From Deltaproteobacteria bacterium RBG_16_44_11 (lineage in GTDB: Bacteria; Desulfobacterota; Syntrophia; Syntrophales; Smithellaceae), in assembly GCA_001797845.1 (NCBI GenBank), contig MGQN01000005.1, positions 1-7,255 on the forward strand: a stretch of 7,255 nucleotides of DNA, written 5' to 3'. Under the pieces are notes generated by a model. The model was not told the DNA's origin. It saw only the letters and a program-made list of their open reading frames with translations, and made no database searches. Of this stretch, positions 1 to 6,351 are shown one piece after another (within the stretch, counting starts at the first letter, position 1; each line of letters begins with the position of its first letter). The translations under genes were made by a program, and so were the position numbers.

Positions 1-448
1 GAATGAATTCACCAAGGATTTTGTTGAGGGCTATATAAAAAGATTCGGCGAGGTGCCGACTTATACCACCGGTACTTACGATGCTATTAGATTTGCGCTC
101 GTGGATACTATTGAAATGACAGGAAGCCTCAATACGGACAAGATAGCGGAAACTTTGGAGAACCGTGTGTACAAGTCTACCACCAGCACAATAAAATACA
201 TGAAGGATAGCCTGGGCAGACCTCTCCATGACATACAATGGGGTCCGGGGTTTTCGACGGGTATTGCTGTGCAATGGCAGGATGGCAAACAGGTCGGTGT
301 TTGGCCCAATGGATGGAAGCCGGCTCCCGGTGTGAATGTAACCTATAAAGGCATGCAGCCCATTAAGTTACCACCCTGGATGATCAGCTATTATAAGAAA
401 GAAGTTCCTAAAGTGGTAGCACCTAAAGCAACTCCCAAGAAGAAGTAA
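1..448 (+). CDS. ABC transporter substrate-binding protein, C-terminal part (5' end outside window)
   Basis: The reading frame is open from base 2 to the TAA at 446-448, giving 148 residues with no start inside the window. The ATG-less codons before base 53 continue the same protein (…F-V-E-G-Y-I-K-R-F-G-E-V-P…). The pattern 'GYxxRFGxxP', then a 'YDAIRFAL' helix, then 'TGSLNTDKIAETLE' is typical of the last lobe of periplasmic ligand-binding proteins of the branched-chain amino acid/amide type (Peripla_BP_6, LivK-like). These proteins deliver a ligand to an ABC importer. The ligand cannot be read from this portion. The C-terminus ends in an unusual Lys/Pro/Ala-rich tail (about 15 residues, KKEVPKVVAPKATPKKK). 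The signal peptide and any permease or ATPase genes would lie upstream of the window. Confidence is high for the family and low for the substrate. Confidence 0.85.
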   Translation, partial: NEFTKDFVEGYIKRFGEVPTYTTGTYDAIRFALVDTIEMTGSLNTDKIAETLENRVYKSTTSTIKYMKDSLGRPLHDIQWGPGFSTGIAVQWQDGKQVGVWPNGWKPAPGVNVTYKGMQPIKLPPWMISYYKKEVPKVVAPKATPKKK

Positions 449-474
449 GCAGTCTATCACGGAATCCTATTCGC

Positions 475-504
475 CCCTTTTGTTTAAACCCTTCCCTTTT
501 GTTT
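475..504 (+). repeat. Two direct copies of CCCTTTTGTTT, 19-base period
   Basis: The 11-mer CCCTTTTGTTT occurs at 475-485 and again, identically, at 494-504, in the gap after the substrate-binding protein gene. It is pyrimidine-rich and may be a simple slippage duplication. No function is evident. Confidence 0.5.
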
Positions 505-516
505 GAATATGAAGGG

Positions 517-538
517 GCGGAAGGTTTCCGCGTTTATT
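517..538 (+). terminator. Possible rho-independent terminator after the ABC binding-protein gene
   Basis: GCGGAA (517-522) pairs perfectly with TTCCGC (526-531) around a three-base loop, and GTTTATT follows. This resembles a short intrinsic terminator for the upstream gene, although the T run is interrupted. A second inverted repeat, CGCCCCTT (472-479) with AAGGGGCG (512-519), shares bases 517-519 with this stem, so the two folds exclude each other. Termination here is an inference from base pairing only. Confidence 0.4.
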
Positions 539-568
539 AAGAAATGAAGAGGTAATAATAAAAGATAA

Positions 569-763
569 TTGAAAATAATTGAGGAAGGTTTTATTGCAAA
601 AAATATTTGGAAGTGCAGTAACTATGGCAATACCGTTGTGGAAATTAAACCGCTGGAGGTCTGCCCTGCTTGTAAGCAAAAATGCGAGTTTCTGAACGTT
701 ACGTGCTACGAACCGGATTGCGGTTTTACGGGAATGGACAAACGCTTGAAGCCGACAAAATAA
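569..763 (+). CDS. Small zinc-ribbon (rubredoxin-like) protein, one knuckle cysteine replaced
   Basis: The frame encodes 64 residues with cysteines at 16, 32, 35, 39, 46 and 51. Residues 14-20 (WKCSNYG) look like the first knuckle of a rubredoxin-like ribbon (W-K-C-x-x-C-G). C32-P-A-C35 is the second knuckle, and a C-terminal segment has C46 and C51 followed by glycine. It resembles short zinc-ribbon proteins I associate with Desulfobacterota; their function is unknown and electron transfer or structural zinc binding is only a guess. The expected fourth-position cysteine of the first knuckle is Tyr19 (codon TAT at 623-625; TGT would be one base away). The start is awkward: an in-frame TAA sits at 566-568, so TTG 569 is the first usable codon, and the nearest Shine-Dalgarno-like AAGAGG (547-552) is 16 bases away. 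No in-frame ATG occurs before residue 56. The gene may be intact but poorly translated, or decaying. Confidence 0.6.
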   Translation: MKIIEEGFIAKNIWKCSNYGNTVVEIKPLEVCPACKQKCEFLNVTCYEPDCGFTGMDKRLKPTK

Positions 764-792
764 AAAAAGGCGGTTGTAATATCAGCTTTTTT
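762..792. terminator. Possible bidirectional terminator between converging genes
   Basis: The gap between the zinc-ribbon stop (763) and the prfC stop (782) carries an A-run then G (762-769). This can pair with C plus a T-run (786-792) at the end of prfC, with a loop of about 16 bases. An A/T-tract stem between converging genes could stop transcription from both sides. The stem is almost entirely A-T, so support is weak. Confidence 0.3.
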
Positions 793-2368
793 CCATCGTT
801 TTATGGAATTTAACTTTTGGCCATTCTTCCAAGGTGTGATTAAGACGCCATTCGCTCAATGCCAGATAAACAAGGTTCCCTTCCGTATCGAGAGCGAGGT
901 TTGTCGAATTCTTCTTTTGAAAATCTTCCATAATTTTAGCGTCGTCACAGGTTACCCAGCGCGCGGCGGCATAATCAGTTTTTTCATAATCGGCATAAAC
1001 GCTGTATTCGTCTTTAAGGCGCGCCATCGTAACGTCAAACTGCAGAGAACCGACCGCGCCTAAGATGTTGTCCGAGCCCCACAGAGGTTTGAAAACCTGA
1101 ATCGCGCCTTCTTCCGAAAGTTGAGTCAATCCTTTTTGTAAATGCTTTATTCGCAGGGGGTCTTTGAGCCGCACACGGCAAAAATGCTCGGGGGCGAAGT
1201 GCGGGATGCCGGTGAACTTAAGCGGCTCTTTTTGCGTGAAAGTATCGCCGATTTTGATTGTTCCATGATTATGAATGCCGATGATATCACCGGGATAAGC
1301 TTCTTCGATATTGGTGCGGTCCTGCGCCATAAAAATGGTGGCATTGGCTAAAGAAACTTCCTTGCCGATGCGATGATGGATGACTCGCATGCCGCGCTGA
1401 AATCTTCCGGAGCATATGCGCATAAACGCAATGCGGTCGCGGTGTGCCGGATCCATGTTGGCCTGAATTTTAAAGACAAAACCGGAAAAATCGTCTTCCT
1501 CGGGCCTTACCTCTCTGGTTGTTGTGGGACGTGCGACAGGTGGCGGAGCGATTTTCACAAAAGCGTCGAGAAGTTCCTTCACACCGAAATTATTTATAGC
1601 ACTGCCGAAGAAAACCGGTGTTTGGCCGGCCTTCAAATATTCTTTGAGGTCAAATGGATTGGCTGCACCTTCTAATAAGGCGATTTCCTCACGCAGTTCG
1701 TTGGCCTGACTCTCTAATAATTCATCAAGAAGCGGATCGGATAAATCGTTAATAACCACTCCTTCTTCCGAACGCTTGGCTTTTCCCGGTGTGAAGAGAT
1801 GCAATTTTTTATCGTAAAGATTATAAACACCTTTAAATCTTTTGCCCATGCCGATCGGCCAGGATAAGGGCGAACATTCAATCTGTAATTTATCTTCGAT
1901 ATCCGCGAGAATCTCCAATGGCGGCAGGGAATCACGATCCAGCTTATTGATAAAAGTTATAATCGGGGTATTGCGCAGGCGGCAGACCTCCATTAGTTTT
2001 TGTGTTTGCGTCTCCACTCCTTTGGCGCCGTCGATCACCATCAACGCGCTGTCTACCGCCGTGAGCACGCGGTAGGTATCTTCCGAAAAATCCTGATGGC
2101 CAGGGGTATCCAAAAGATTTATTTCACATCCGGCATATTCGAATTTCATGACCGACGAGGTGACGGAAATGCCGCGGTCTTTTTCGATGGCCATCCAGTC
2201 ACTCAAAGCGTGCTTTGACGCCTTACGGGCTTTGACCGCTCCGGCCAGCTGAATAGCCCCGCCGAAAAGCAGAAGCTTTTCCGTGAGCGTGGTTTTCCCC
2301 GCGTCGGGATGGCTGATGATGCCGAAAGTCCGGCGGCGTTCAATTTCTTTTTGCAAATGTTTACTCAC
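782..2368 (-). CDS. prfC: Peptide chain release factor 3 (RF3)
   Basis: This 528-residue GTPase matches the usual length of RF3 (about 529). RF3 is a cytoplasmic translational GTPase that helps RF1/RF2 leave the ribosome after peptide release. The G motifs are intact: G1 S19-H-P-D-A-G-K-T-T27, the switch I 'RGISVTSS' at 65-72, G3 D87-T-P-G-H91 and G4 N141-K-L-D144. The HPDAGKTT version of the P-loop (instead of HVDHGKTT) and the 'DTPGHQDFSEDTYR' stretch distinguish RF3 from EF-G and TypA. Domain II and the RF3 C-terminal domain follow to the end (…KVKFHKTMEKS). The start is GTG (2366-2368), preceded by GAGG at 5 bases. The gene follows the MBL-fold hydrolase after 12 bases, so it is likely expressed from the same transcript. 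Confidence 0.97.
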   Translation of the reverse strand: MSKHLQKEIERRRTFGIISHPDAGKTTLTEKLLLFGGAIQLAGAVKARKASKHALSDWMAIEKDRGISVTSSVMKFEYAGCEINLLDTPGHQDFSEDTYRVLTAVDSALMVIDGAKGVETQTQKLMEVCRLRNTPIITFINKLDRDSLPPLEILADIEDKLQIECSPLSWPIGMGKRFKGVYNLYDKKLHLFTPGKAKRSEEGVVINDLSDPLLDELLESQANELREEIALLEGAANPFDLKEYLKAGQTPVFFGSAINNFGVKELLDAFVKIAPPPVARPTTTREVRPEEDDFSGFVFKIQANMDPAHRDRIAFMRICSGRFQRGMRVIHHRIGKEVSLANATIFMAQDRTNIEEAYPGDIIGIHNHGTIKIGDTFTQKEPLKFTGIPHFAPEHFCRVRLKDPLRIKHLQKGLTQLSEEGAIQVFKPLWGSDNILGAVGSLQFDVTMARLKDEYSVYADYEKTDYAAARWVTCDDAKIMEDFQKKNSTNLALDTEGNLVYLALSEWRLNHTLEEWPKVKFHKTMEKS

Positions 2369-2380
2369 AATAACCTCATA
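2369..2380 (-). promoter_or_regulatory. prfC ribosome-binding site in a 12-base intergenic gap
   Basis: Read on the minus strand, the gap is TATGAGGTTATT. It follows directly after the TGA of the hydrolase gene (2381-2383) and precedes the GTG of prfC. GAGG (2374-2377) is the Shine-Dalgarno sequence and supports the GTG start. The spacing suggests translational coupling of prfC to the upstream gene. Confidence 0.65.
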
Positions 2381-3349
2381 TCAGCAGGTGGTATAAAATA
2401 AAACTTTGCCATCCATTTTTTCTTTTATCCTGCCCTCGAATTTAAGTTCCTGTAAATACACGAATGTTTCGTTGAGAGCTAAAAATTTTTCAAAATCAGG
2501 CATGTTGCTGCCAAAGATTTCGTTGGCCAACGTGTAAGTGGTTTTTGGTATTTCATTGACAAAACCAAAAATCAATTGCTTTCTTTGCGCGTGATGGTCG
2601 CGTATTTCAGAAAGTCTCTCGCTCACACCGCCAAAAGAATTACCATGCCCCGGGTATATTGTGGCGATAGGTAATTTCTCTATAACGTTTAATGAATCCA
2701 GATAAGTTTGCAATGGGCGGAAATTATCATCAAATATGTTGGGGCTAAGGCTGGGCGCAATGTATGGCAGGATGTGATCACCGGCCAACAGAATTCCCTC
2801 TTTCCTAAAAAGAAAACAAACATGCCCGGTGGCGTGTCCTGGTGTAAAAATGACTTCAAATTTCCAGTCGCCGAACTCGCGCACTTCATTGTTGAGCAGA
2901 AAATCTTTTGTGTCAAATTCGGCGATAATGCCGCGCATGTCTTCATATTCTTCTATTACCATTTCGATTTCATGCGCAGACATACCATGGCGCGAATAGA
3001 ACTGTCTGGCCAGACTAACCGCTGAATCCGCTTGACGAAAATGCTTGTATTCAATGAGCGCCGCGGCAGAAACATAAATTTTAGCATCTGTCTTTTTTTG
3101 CAAAATACCGGCCATACTGCAGTGATCCGTATGTACATGCGTTAAAAAAATATGCCTGATGTCATTAATACTGAAGCCTGCGCCTGTCACGTCCTTTTCC
3201 AGTGTTTCATAAGCGCCGGGTATATTGAGCCCCGTGTCAAAAAGCGCCAGTTTCTTATCCTGAGCTAAAAGATAAGCGTGTACGTGCCTTAAACGGTAAG
3301 GCATACGTAAAGTAATGCGGTAAAAGTTAGCTGAAATTTCAGTGATCAT
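2381..3349 (-). CDS. MBL-fold metallo-hydrolase
   Basis: A 322-residue cytoplasmic-looking protein without a signal peptide. The metallo-beta-lactamase signature is complete: H71-V-H73-T-D75-H76, H172 (in TPGHATGH), D191 (in AGDH) and H235 (in YPGHG). These are the ligands for a two-zinc hydrolytic site. The region between H76 and H172 is helical. The roughly 80 residues after H235 look like the winged-helix-type tail seen in LACTB2-like members of the superfamily, some of which act on RNA or thioesters. The actual substrate cannot be told from sequence alone. The ATG at 3347-3349 is the only plausible start in the frame, but no strong Shine-Dalgarno sequence precedes it. prfC follows 12 bases downstream, and typA lies 161 bases upstream on the same strand, separated by a palindromic repeat. 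Confidence 0.88.
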   Translation of the reverse strand: MITEISANFYRITLRMPYRLRHVHAYLLAQDKKLALFDTGLNIPGAYETLEKDVTGAGFSINDIRHIFLTHVHTDHCSMAGILQKKTDAKIYVSAAALIEYKHFRQADSAVSLARQFYSRHGMSAHEIEMVIEEYEDMRGIIAEFDTKDFLLNNEVREFGDWKFEVIFTPGHATGHVCFLFRKEGILLAGDHILPYIAPSLSPNIFDDNFRPLQTYLDSLNVIEKLPIATIYPGHGNSFGGVSERLSEIRDHHAQRKQLIFGFVNEIPKTTYTLANEIFGSNMPDFEKFLALNETFVYLQELKFEGRIKEKMDGKVLFYTTC

Positions 3350-3413
3350 ATCGGTTCTGACTATTGAATGTCTCTTGATAATGTGGATAGCTTCATCATA
3401 TCTTTTTTAATCT

Positions 3414-3500
3414 GTCATGCCCGAAATTTCCAGTCGGGCATCCAGTATCTTTCTGGATTCCGGTTTTCATAACCTAAAGGTCATCTACGACCGGAATGCC
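3414..3500 (-). repeat. Dispersed palindromic (REP/MITE-like) repeat downstream of typA
   Basis: The unit begins GTCATGCCCG at 3414 and ends CCGGAATGCC at 3500. Bases 3471-3498 are identical, in reverse complement, to 5606-5633 upstream of typA. It can form two hairpins: ATGCCCGA with TCGGGCAT around a nine-base loop, and ATTCCGG with CCGGAAT around a longer loop. It starts 11 bases after the typA stop and fills much of the gap before the hydrolase gene. There is no T-run after the stem on the minus strand, so it is not an obvious intrinsic terminator. It could protect mRNA 3' ends, as REP elements do, but that is inference. Confidence 0.8.
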
Positions 3501-3510
3501 GAAATTGATA

Positions 3511-5331
3511 TTATTCTTCTTTGCGGCTTTTCATCTGGCGCTTTGTCGCGTCGAGTTCCATTTTTCTGAGCCGCACGCTTTTAGGGGTTACTTCCACCAG
3601 TTCATCTTCGGCAATAAATTCAATCGCCTGATCCAGGGATAAAATGCGCGGTGGCCGCAAAATTATTGTCGTATCGGATGTGGAAGCCCGCATATTCGTC
3701 AGCTTCTTTTCTTTGGTAATATTCACATTAAGATCACTGCTGCGGTTGCGCTCTCCCACAACCATGCCCGCGTAAACTTCCGTGCCTATTTCGATGGTCA
3801 TCTCTCCGCGGTCTTCCATCGCGAAGCTCGCGTAAGAGGTAACACGGCCGGAACGGTCAGACACTAACGCGCCGGTCATGCGTTGAGGAATGGGACCAAA
3901 CCAGGGCGCGTAATCTTCCAATAATGAATTCATCACGCCGCCGCCTTTGGTATCGGTCAAAAATTGACTGCGGAAACCGATTAAGCCGCGGGAAGGGATT
4001 AAAAATTCCATACTCACTCTCCCGCTACCTTTATTAACAAGGCTCTCCATGCGCCCTTTTCTGATGGATAGCTTTTCGGTAATTTTTCCCACAAACTCTT
4101 CCGGTATATCCAGAAAAAGCCTTTCCACCGGTTCCAAGGTTTTACCTTTTTGCTCTTTGGTAATAACCCGCGGGCGTGAAACCATTAGTTCATAGCCTTC
4201 GCGGCGCATGGTCTCGATCAATACCGCCATTTGCAGTTCACCGCGTCCGCACACTTCAAACGCGTCGGTTCTGTCCAACTTTTTAATTTTAATAGCAACA
4301 TTTTTCAGGGCTTCTTTTTCCAGCCTCTCCAGCAAATGGCGCGAGGTAAGATATTTCCCTTCTTTTCCGGCAAAGGGACTGTCATTGACATAAAACATCA
4401 TGGACACGGTCGGCTCATCCACCTGCAGGCGGGGCAGTGGGCGTGGATCGGTCATAGATGATATGGTATCGCCGATAGTGACATTTTCCACCCCCGATAA
4501 AGCAATAATATCCCCCGATTCAACGCTTGTTGCGGCTTTTTTTGTCAGACCGTAGAAAGTGTAAAGCGCGGTGAATTTGACGCCGGGAATGATTTTTTCC
4601 TTGGTGCAAAGGCTGTAGTTGCTATTCATTTCCAGCTTGCCGCTTTGCAGGCGTCCGACGGCAATTTGCCCCACGTAAGAATCATAGTCTAAATTGGTAA
4701 CGAGAAATTGCGGGATGTCTTCATCATTTCCCTGCGGCGCGGGTATATATTCGATGATCGTTTGCAGCAGCGGCCGCAGGTCGGCACTGTCATCGCCGAT
4801 TTTTTTATGGCTTACTCCGATTTTGGCGTTGGTATAAAGTATCGGGAATTCGATTTGCCCCTCCTCGGCGCCTAAATCGATAAAGAGGTCGTAGGTATCA
4901 TTGATCACTTCTTCGATACGCGCGTCAGAGCGGTCGATTTTATTGATAACCAAAATGATCGGCAGATGTAGTGCCAGAGCTTTTTTTAAGACAAACCGCG
5001 TTTGCGGCAGAGGGCCTTCGCTGGCATCGACTAAAAGAATCGCACCATCAACCATATTCAGGCTGCGTTCCACTTCTCCGCCGAAATCGGCATGGCCGGG
5101 CGTATCCACAATATTGATTTTTACGCCGTCGAAATCAACCGCGGTATTTTTCGCCATGATGGTGATGCCGCGCTCTTTTTCCAAATCCATAGAATCCATC
5201 ACGCGGTCTTCGACAGCTTGATTCACCCGAAATACTCCTGTCTGCTTCAACATGGCGTTAAGCAGGGTGGTTTTGCCGTGATCGACATGGGAAATAATGG
5301 CAATATTCCTTAAATGATCTTTTTTCATCAT
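3511..5331 (-). CDS. typA: Translational GTPase TypA/BipA
   Basis: A 606-residue protein, the normal length for TypA/BipA (about 607). It is a ribosome-binding GTPase of the EF-G/LepA group, linked to stress and low-temperature growth and to 50S subunit assembly. The G motifs are intact: G1 H15-V-D-H-G-K-T-T22, 'EKERGITI' at 51-58, G3 D76-T-P-G-H80 followed by ADFGGEVER, and G4 N130-K-I-D133. The BipA-specific C-terminal half is present, with the 'PSRGLIGFRSQFLTDTKGGG' region and a basic tail. Translation begins at tandem ATG codons (5326-5331). No Shine-Dalgarno sequence is evident; the upstream bases are A/T-rich, and an in-frame stop at 5350-5352 leaves no alternative start. It diverges from hsp20 and lies upstream of the hydrolase-prfC pair. 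Confidence 0.97.
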   Translation of the reverse strand: MMKKDHLRNIAIISHVDHGKTTLLNAMLKQTGVFRVNQAVEDRVMDSMDLEKERGITIMAKNTAVDFDGVKINIVDTPGHADFGGEVERSLNMVDGAILLVDASEGPLPQTRFVLKKALALHLPIILVINKIDRSDARIEEVINDTYDLFIDLGAEEGQIEFPILYTNAKIGVSHKKIGDDSADLRPLLQTIIEYIPAPQGNDEDIPQFLVTNLDYDSYVGQIAVGRLQSGKLEMNSNYSLCTKEKIIPGVKFTALYTFYGLTKKAATSVESGDIIALSGVENVTIGDTISSMTDPRPLPRLQVDEPTVSMMFYVNDSPFAGKEGKYLTSRHLLERLEKEALKNVAIKIKKLDRTDAFEVCGRGELQMAVLIETMRREGYELMVSRPRVITKEQKGKTLEPVERLFLDIPEEFVGKITEKLSIRKGRMESLVNKGSGRVSMEFLIPSRGLIGFRSQFLTDTKGGGVMNSLLEDYAPWFGPIPQRMTGALVSDRSGRVTSYASFAMEDRGEMTIEIGTEVYAGMVVGERNRSSDLNVNITKEKKLTNMRASTSDTTIILRPPRILSLDQAIEFIAEDELVEVTPKSVRLRKMELDATKRQMKSRKEE

Positions 5332-5525
5332 TAATAAATTTTTTGCAGGTCATCTTTTTTGAACTGGTTTTCGCGATAGATACGGGCGGGAATTTAACCA
5401 ATTTTAACTTAGGATGGCCAAACCTTTCTTCATTTGACGGCGTTTCCATAGCAAAAATATGGCTTTTTAGCCAGCTATTTCTTTTTATATATATTCGAGG
5501 AGGAAACGTTATTTTTGAAATAGTC
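5332..5525. other. Non-coding leader region between typA and the hsp20 promoter
   Basis: These 194 bases hold no gene I can support. Overlapping short frames on both strands lack ribosome-binding sites and family features. On the plus strand there is a small perfect hairpin, TGGCT-TTTT-AGCCA (5460-5473). There is also an orphan Shine-Dalgarno-like GAGGAGG at 5497-5503, with no usable start codon at normal spacing. The typA promoter must lie here or within the adjacent element, but I see no convincing -35/-10 pair for it on the minus strand. Confidence 0.4.
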
Positions 5526-5554
5526 TTTACAAATCAGCGGCGGAGCACTATATT
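5526..5554 (+). promoter_or_regulatory. Sigma70-like promoter facing hsp20-lon
   Basis: TTTACA (5526-5531) and TATATT (5549-5554) each match the sigma70 consensus at five of six positions and are separated by exactly 17 bases. Transcription would start near 5561 and run toward hsp20. The MITE-like element then lies in the 5' leader, making it about 340 bases long. No sigma32 box or CIRCE (HrcA) operator was seen near hsp20. This is a pattern match and is not proven. Confidence 0.5.
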
Positions 5555-5603
5555 TTGATGCGAGCACTTAATATATTGAGACATTTGCAAAACTCCTCTA
5601 TTC

Positions 5604-5696
5604 GTCATTCCGGTCGTAGATGACCTTTAGGTTACGCAGGCCGGAATCTAGGAAATGCTTGATAACACTGGATACCGGCCTTCGAGACCGTGTCAT
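5604..5696 (+). repeat. Palindromic repeat unit A inside the MITE-like element
   Basis: It begins GTCATTCCGG. ATTCCGG (5607-5613) pairs with CCGGAAT (5641-5647), and the arm contains nested pairs CGTA/TACG (5615-5618 with 5633-5636) and ACCT/AGGT. Bases 5606-5633 are identical to the reverse complement of 3471-3498. The right half (CTGGATACCGG…) corresponds to that of unit B but its end is diverged. Confidence 0.75.
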
Positions 5697-5708
5697 AATT
5701 ACTTTTTT

Positions 5709-5787
5709 GTCATTCCGTGCAAGCAAAGCGCGACACGGAATCCAGTAATTTCAGTAACTTCTGGATACCGGCTTTCACCGGTATGAC
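5709..5787 (+). repeat. Palindromic repeat unit B inside the MITE-like element
   Basis: It runs from GTCATTCCGTG to CCGGTATGAC and forms two clean hairpins. ATTCCGTG (5712-5719) pairs with CACGGAAT (5734-5741) around a 14-base loop. ATACCGG (5765-5771) pairs with CCGGTAT (5778-5784) around a six-base loop. It has the same architecture as unit A and the repeat at 3414-3500. A further half hairpin end, CCGGTATGAC, lies at 5830-5839. Confidence 0.75.
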
Positions 5788-5891
5788 GATTTTGAAGCTG
5801 TTTTCTCCTATTGCGACACAGTCTCTTCGCCGGTATGACATAATTGATGATTTTATGCAGTTGTGCAAAGGTCTCATATTATCAATTTAAT

Positions 5892-5905
5892 AGGTGAGAG
5901 AAATG
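5892..5905 (+). promoter_or_regulatory. Ribosome-binding site fixing the hsp20 start at 5903
   Basis: AGGTGA (5892-5897) lies five bases before ATG 5903. An upstream in-frame GTG at 5894 overlaps this Shine-Dalgarno sequence and would have no site of its own, so the ATG is the better start. Confidence 0.6.
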
Positions 5906-6343
5906 AATTTCATTAAAATTAAGTTAGGCGGTAATTTTGAAGATGAATTCCAGAAAGCGGTACATGAAGTCTTTCATTTAGTCAGCCCCGTATTTAGATA
6001 TTACGAATCCGTATGGCGGCCGAGTATTGATGTTTATGAATCAGTGGAAGAAGTTATCATCCTGGCCGATCTTGCGGGGCTGAACAAAGAGGAACTGCAT
6101 ATAGAGCTTGATCATAGAAAAATAAAAATCGCCGGGGTACGCAAGGCTGTTGCCGATTTAAAAGACTCCCGCTACCGTCTGGCGGAAATACCGCGCGGCT
6201 ATTTTGAAAGGATTATCGTTCTGCCGGAGGCCGTGGACGCGGATTCGGCAGTCGCTTCTTACGCCGACGGCGTGCTCATGATCAGGATAAATAAATTAGC
6301 GGCCAATAAAACACGCTGTATTCAAATTAAGACAGAAGAATAA
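5903..6343 (+). CDS. Small heat-shock protein, Hsp20/alpha-crystallin family
   Basis: Counted from ATG 5903 the protein has 146 residues, usual for bacterial small heat-shock proteins. These ATP-independent cytoplasmic holdases bind unfolding proteins and form large oligomers. The alpha-crystallin domain runs from about W38 (WRPSIDVYES) to about I129. It contains 'VIILADLAGLNKEELHIEL', the central 'IPRGYFERIIVLPEAVD' and the conserved closing G-x-L motif at G123-V-L125. The short C-terminal tail (…TRCIQIKTEE) has an I-x-I element (I140-Q-I142), the anchor used for oligomer assembly. lon starts 46 bases downstream on the same strand, which suggests a joint proteostasis operon. A MITE-like element ends 27 bases upstream of the ATG, so most of the leader is transposon-derived if transcription starts at the promoter near 5526. 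Confidence 0.93.
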   Translation: MNFIKIKLGGNFEDEFQKAVHEVFHLVSPVFRYYESVWRPSIDVYESVEEVIILADLAGLNKEELHIELDHRKIKIAGVRKAVADLKDSRYRLAEIPRGYFERIIVLPEAVDADSAVASYADGVLMIRINKLAANKTRCIQIKTEE

Positions 6344-6351
6344 TAACTACG

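Larger units (their letters stand above)
5578..5875 (+). mobile_element. MITE-like non-autonomous element with target-site duplication
   Basis: The ends are imperfect inverted repeats of 17 bases: GAGACATTTGCAAAACT at 5578-5594, and GAGACCTTTGCACAACT as the reverse complement of 5859-5875 (15 of 17 match). Directly outside them, ATATT occurs at 5573-5577 and again at 5876-5880, which fits a 5-base target-site duplication. Internally, a second symmetric pair, GTCATTCCGG (5604-5613) and CCGGTATGAC (5830-5839), lies inward of the ends. At 298 bases there is no room for a transposase, so a related element elsewhere in the genome would have moved it. The transposase family cannot be assigned from the ends alone. 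Confidence 0.72.

Noticed and set aside
458..467. CACGGAATCC identical to ten bases of repeat unit B
   Set aside because: Only ten bases match and the flanks do not, so it is too short to call a repeat remnant.
467..679. Minus-strand 70-codon frame opposite the zinc-ribbon gene
   Set aside because: It shows no family features and lies antisense across a better-supported cysteine-rich gene and a hairpin region.
5411..5480. Stretch with GGCCAAACC, GACG and TAGCC segments recalling a c-di-GMP-I (GEMM) riboswitch
   Set aside because: The required stems do not form between these pieces, and the GNRA loop and conserved G-ACGCAAAG core are missing.
5497..5517. Strong Shine-Dalgarno-like GAGGAGG suggesting a hidden small gene
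   Set aside because: No ATG or GTG follows at suitable spacing, and the nearby TTG frame stops after two codons.
5343..5558. Open frame of 71 codons on the plus strand, and an overlapping 63-codon minus-strand frame (5258-5449), in the typA-hsp20 gap
   Set aside because: Neither has a ribosome-binding site or any recognisable family pattern, and the minus frame runs into typA in another frame.
5578..5875. Repeated units considered as a CRISPR array
   Set aside because: The units are palindromic, unequal in size and diverged, with no regular spacers. Terminal repeats and a target duplication explain them better.
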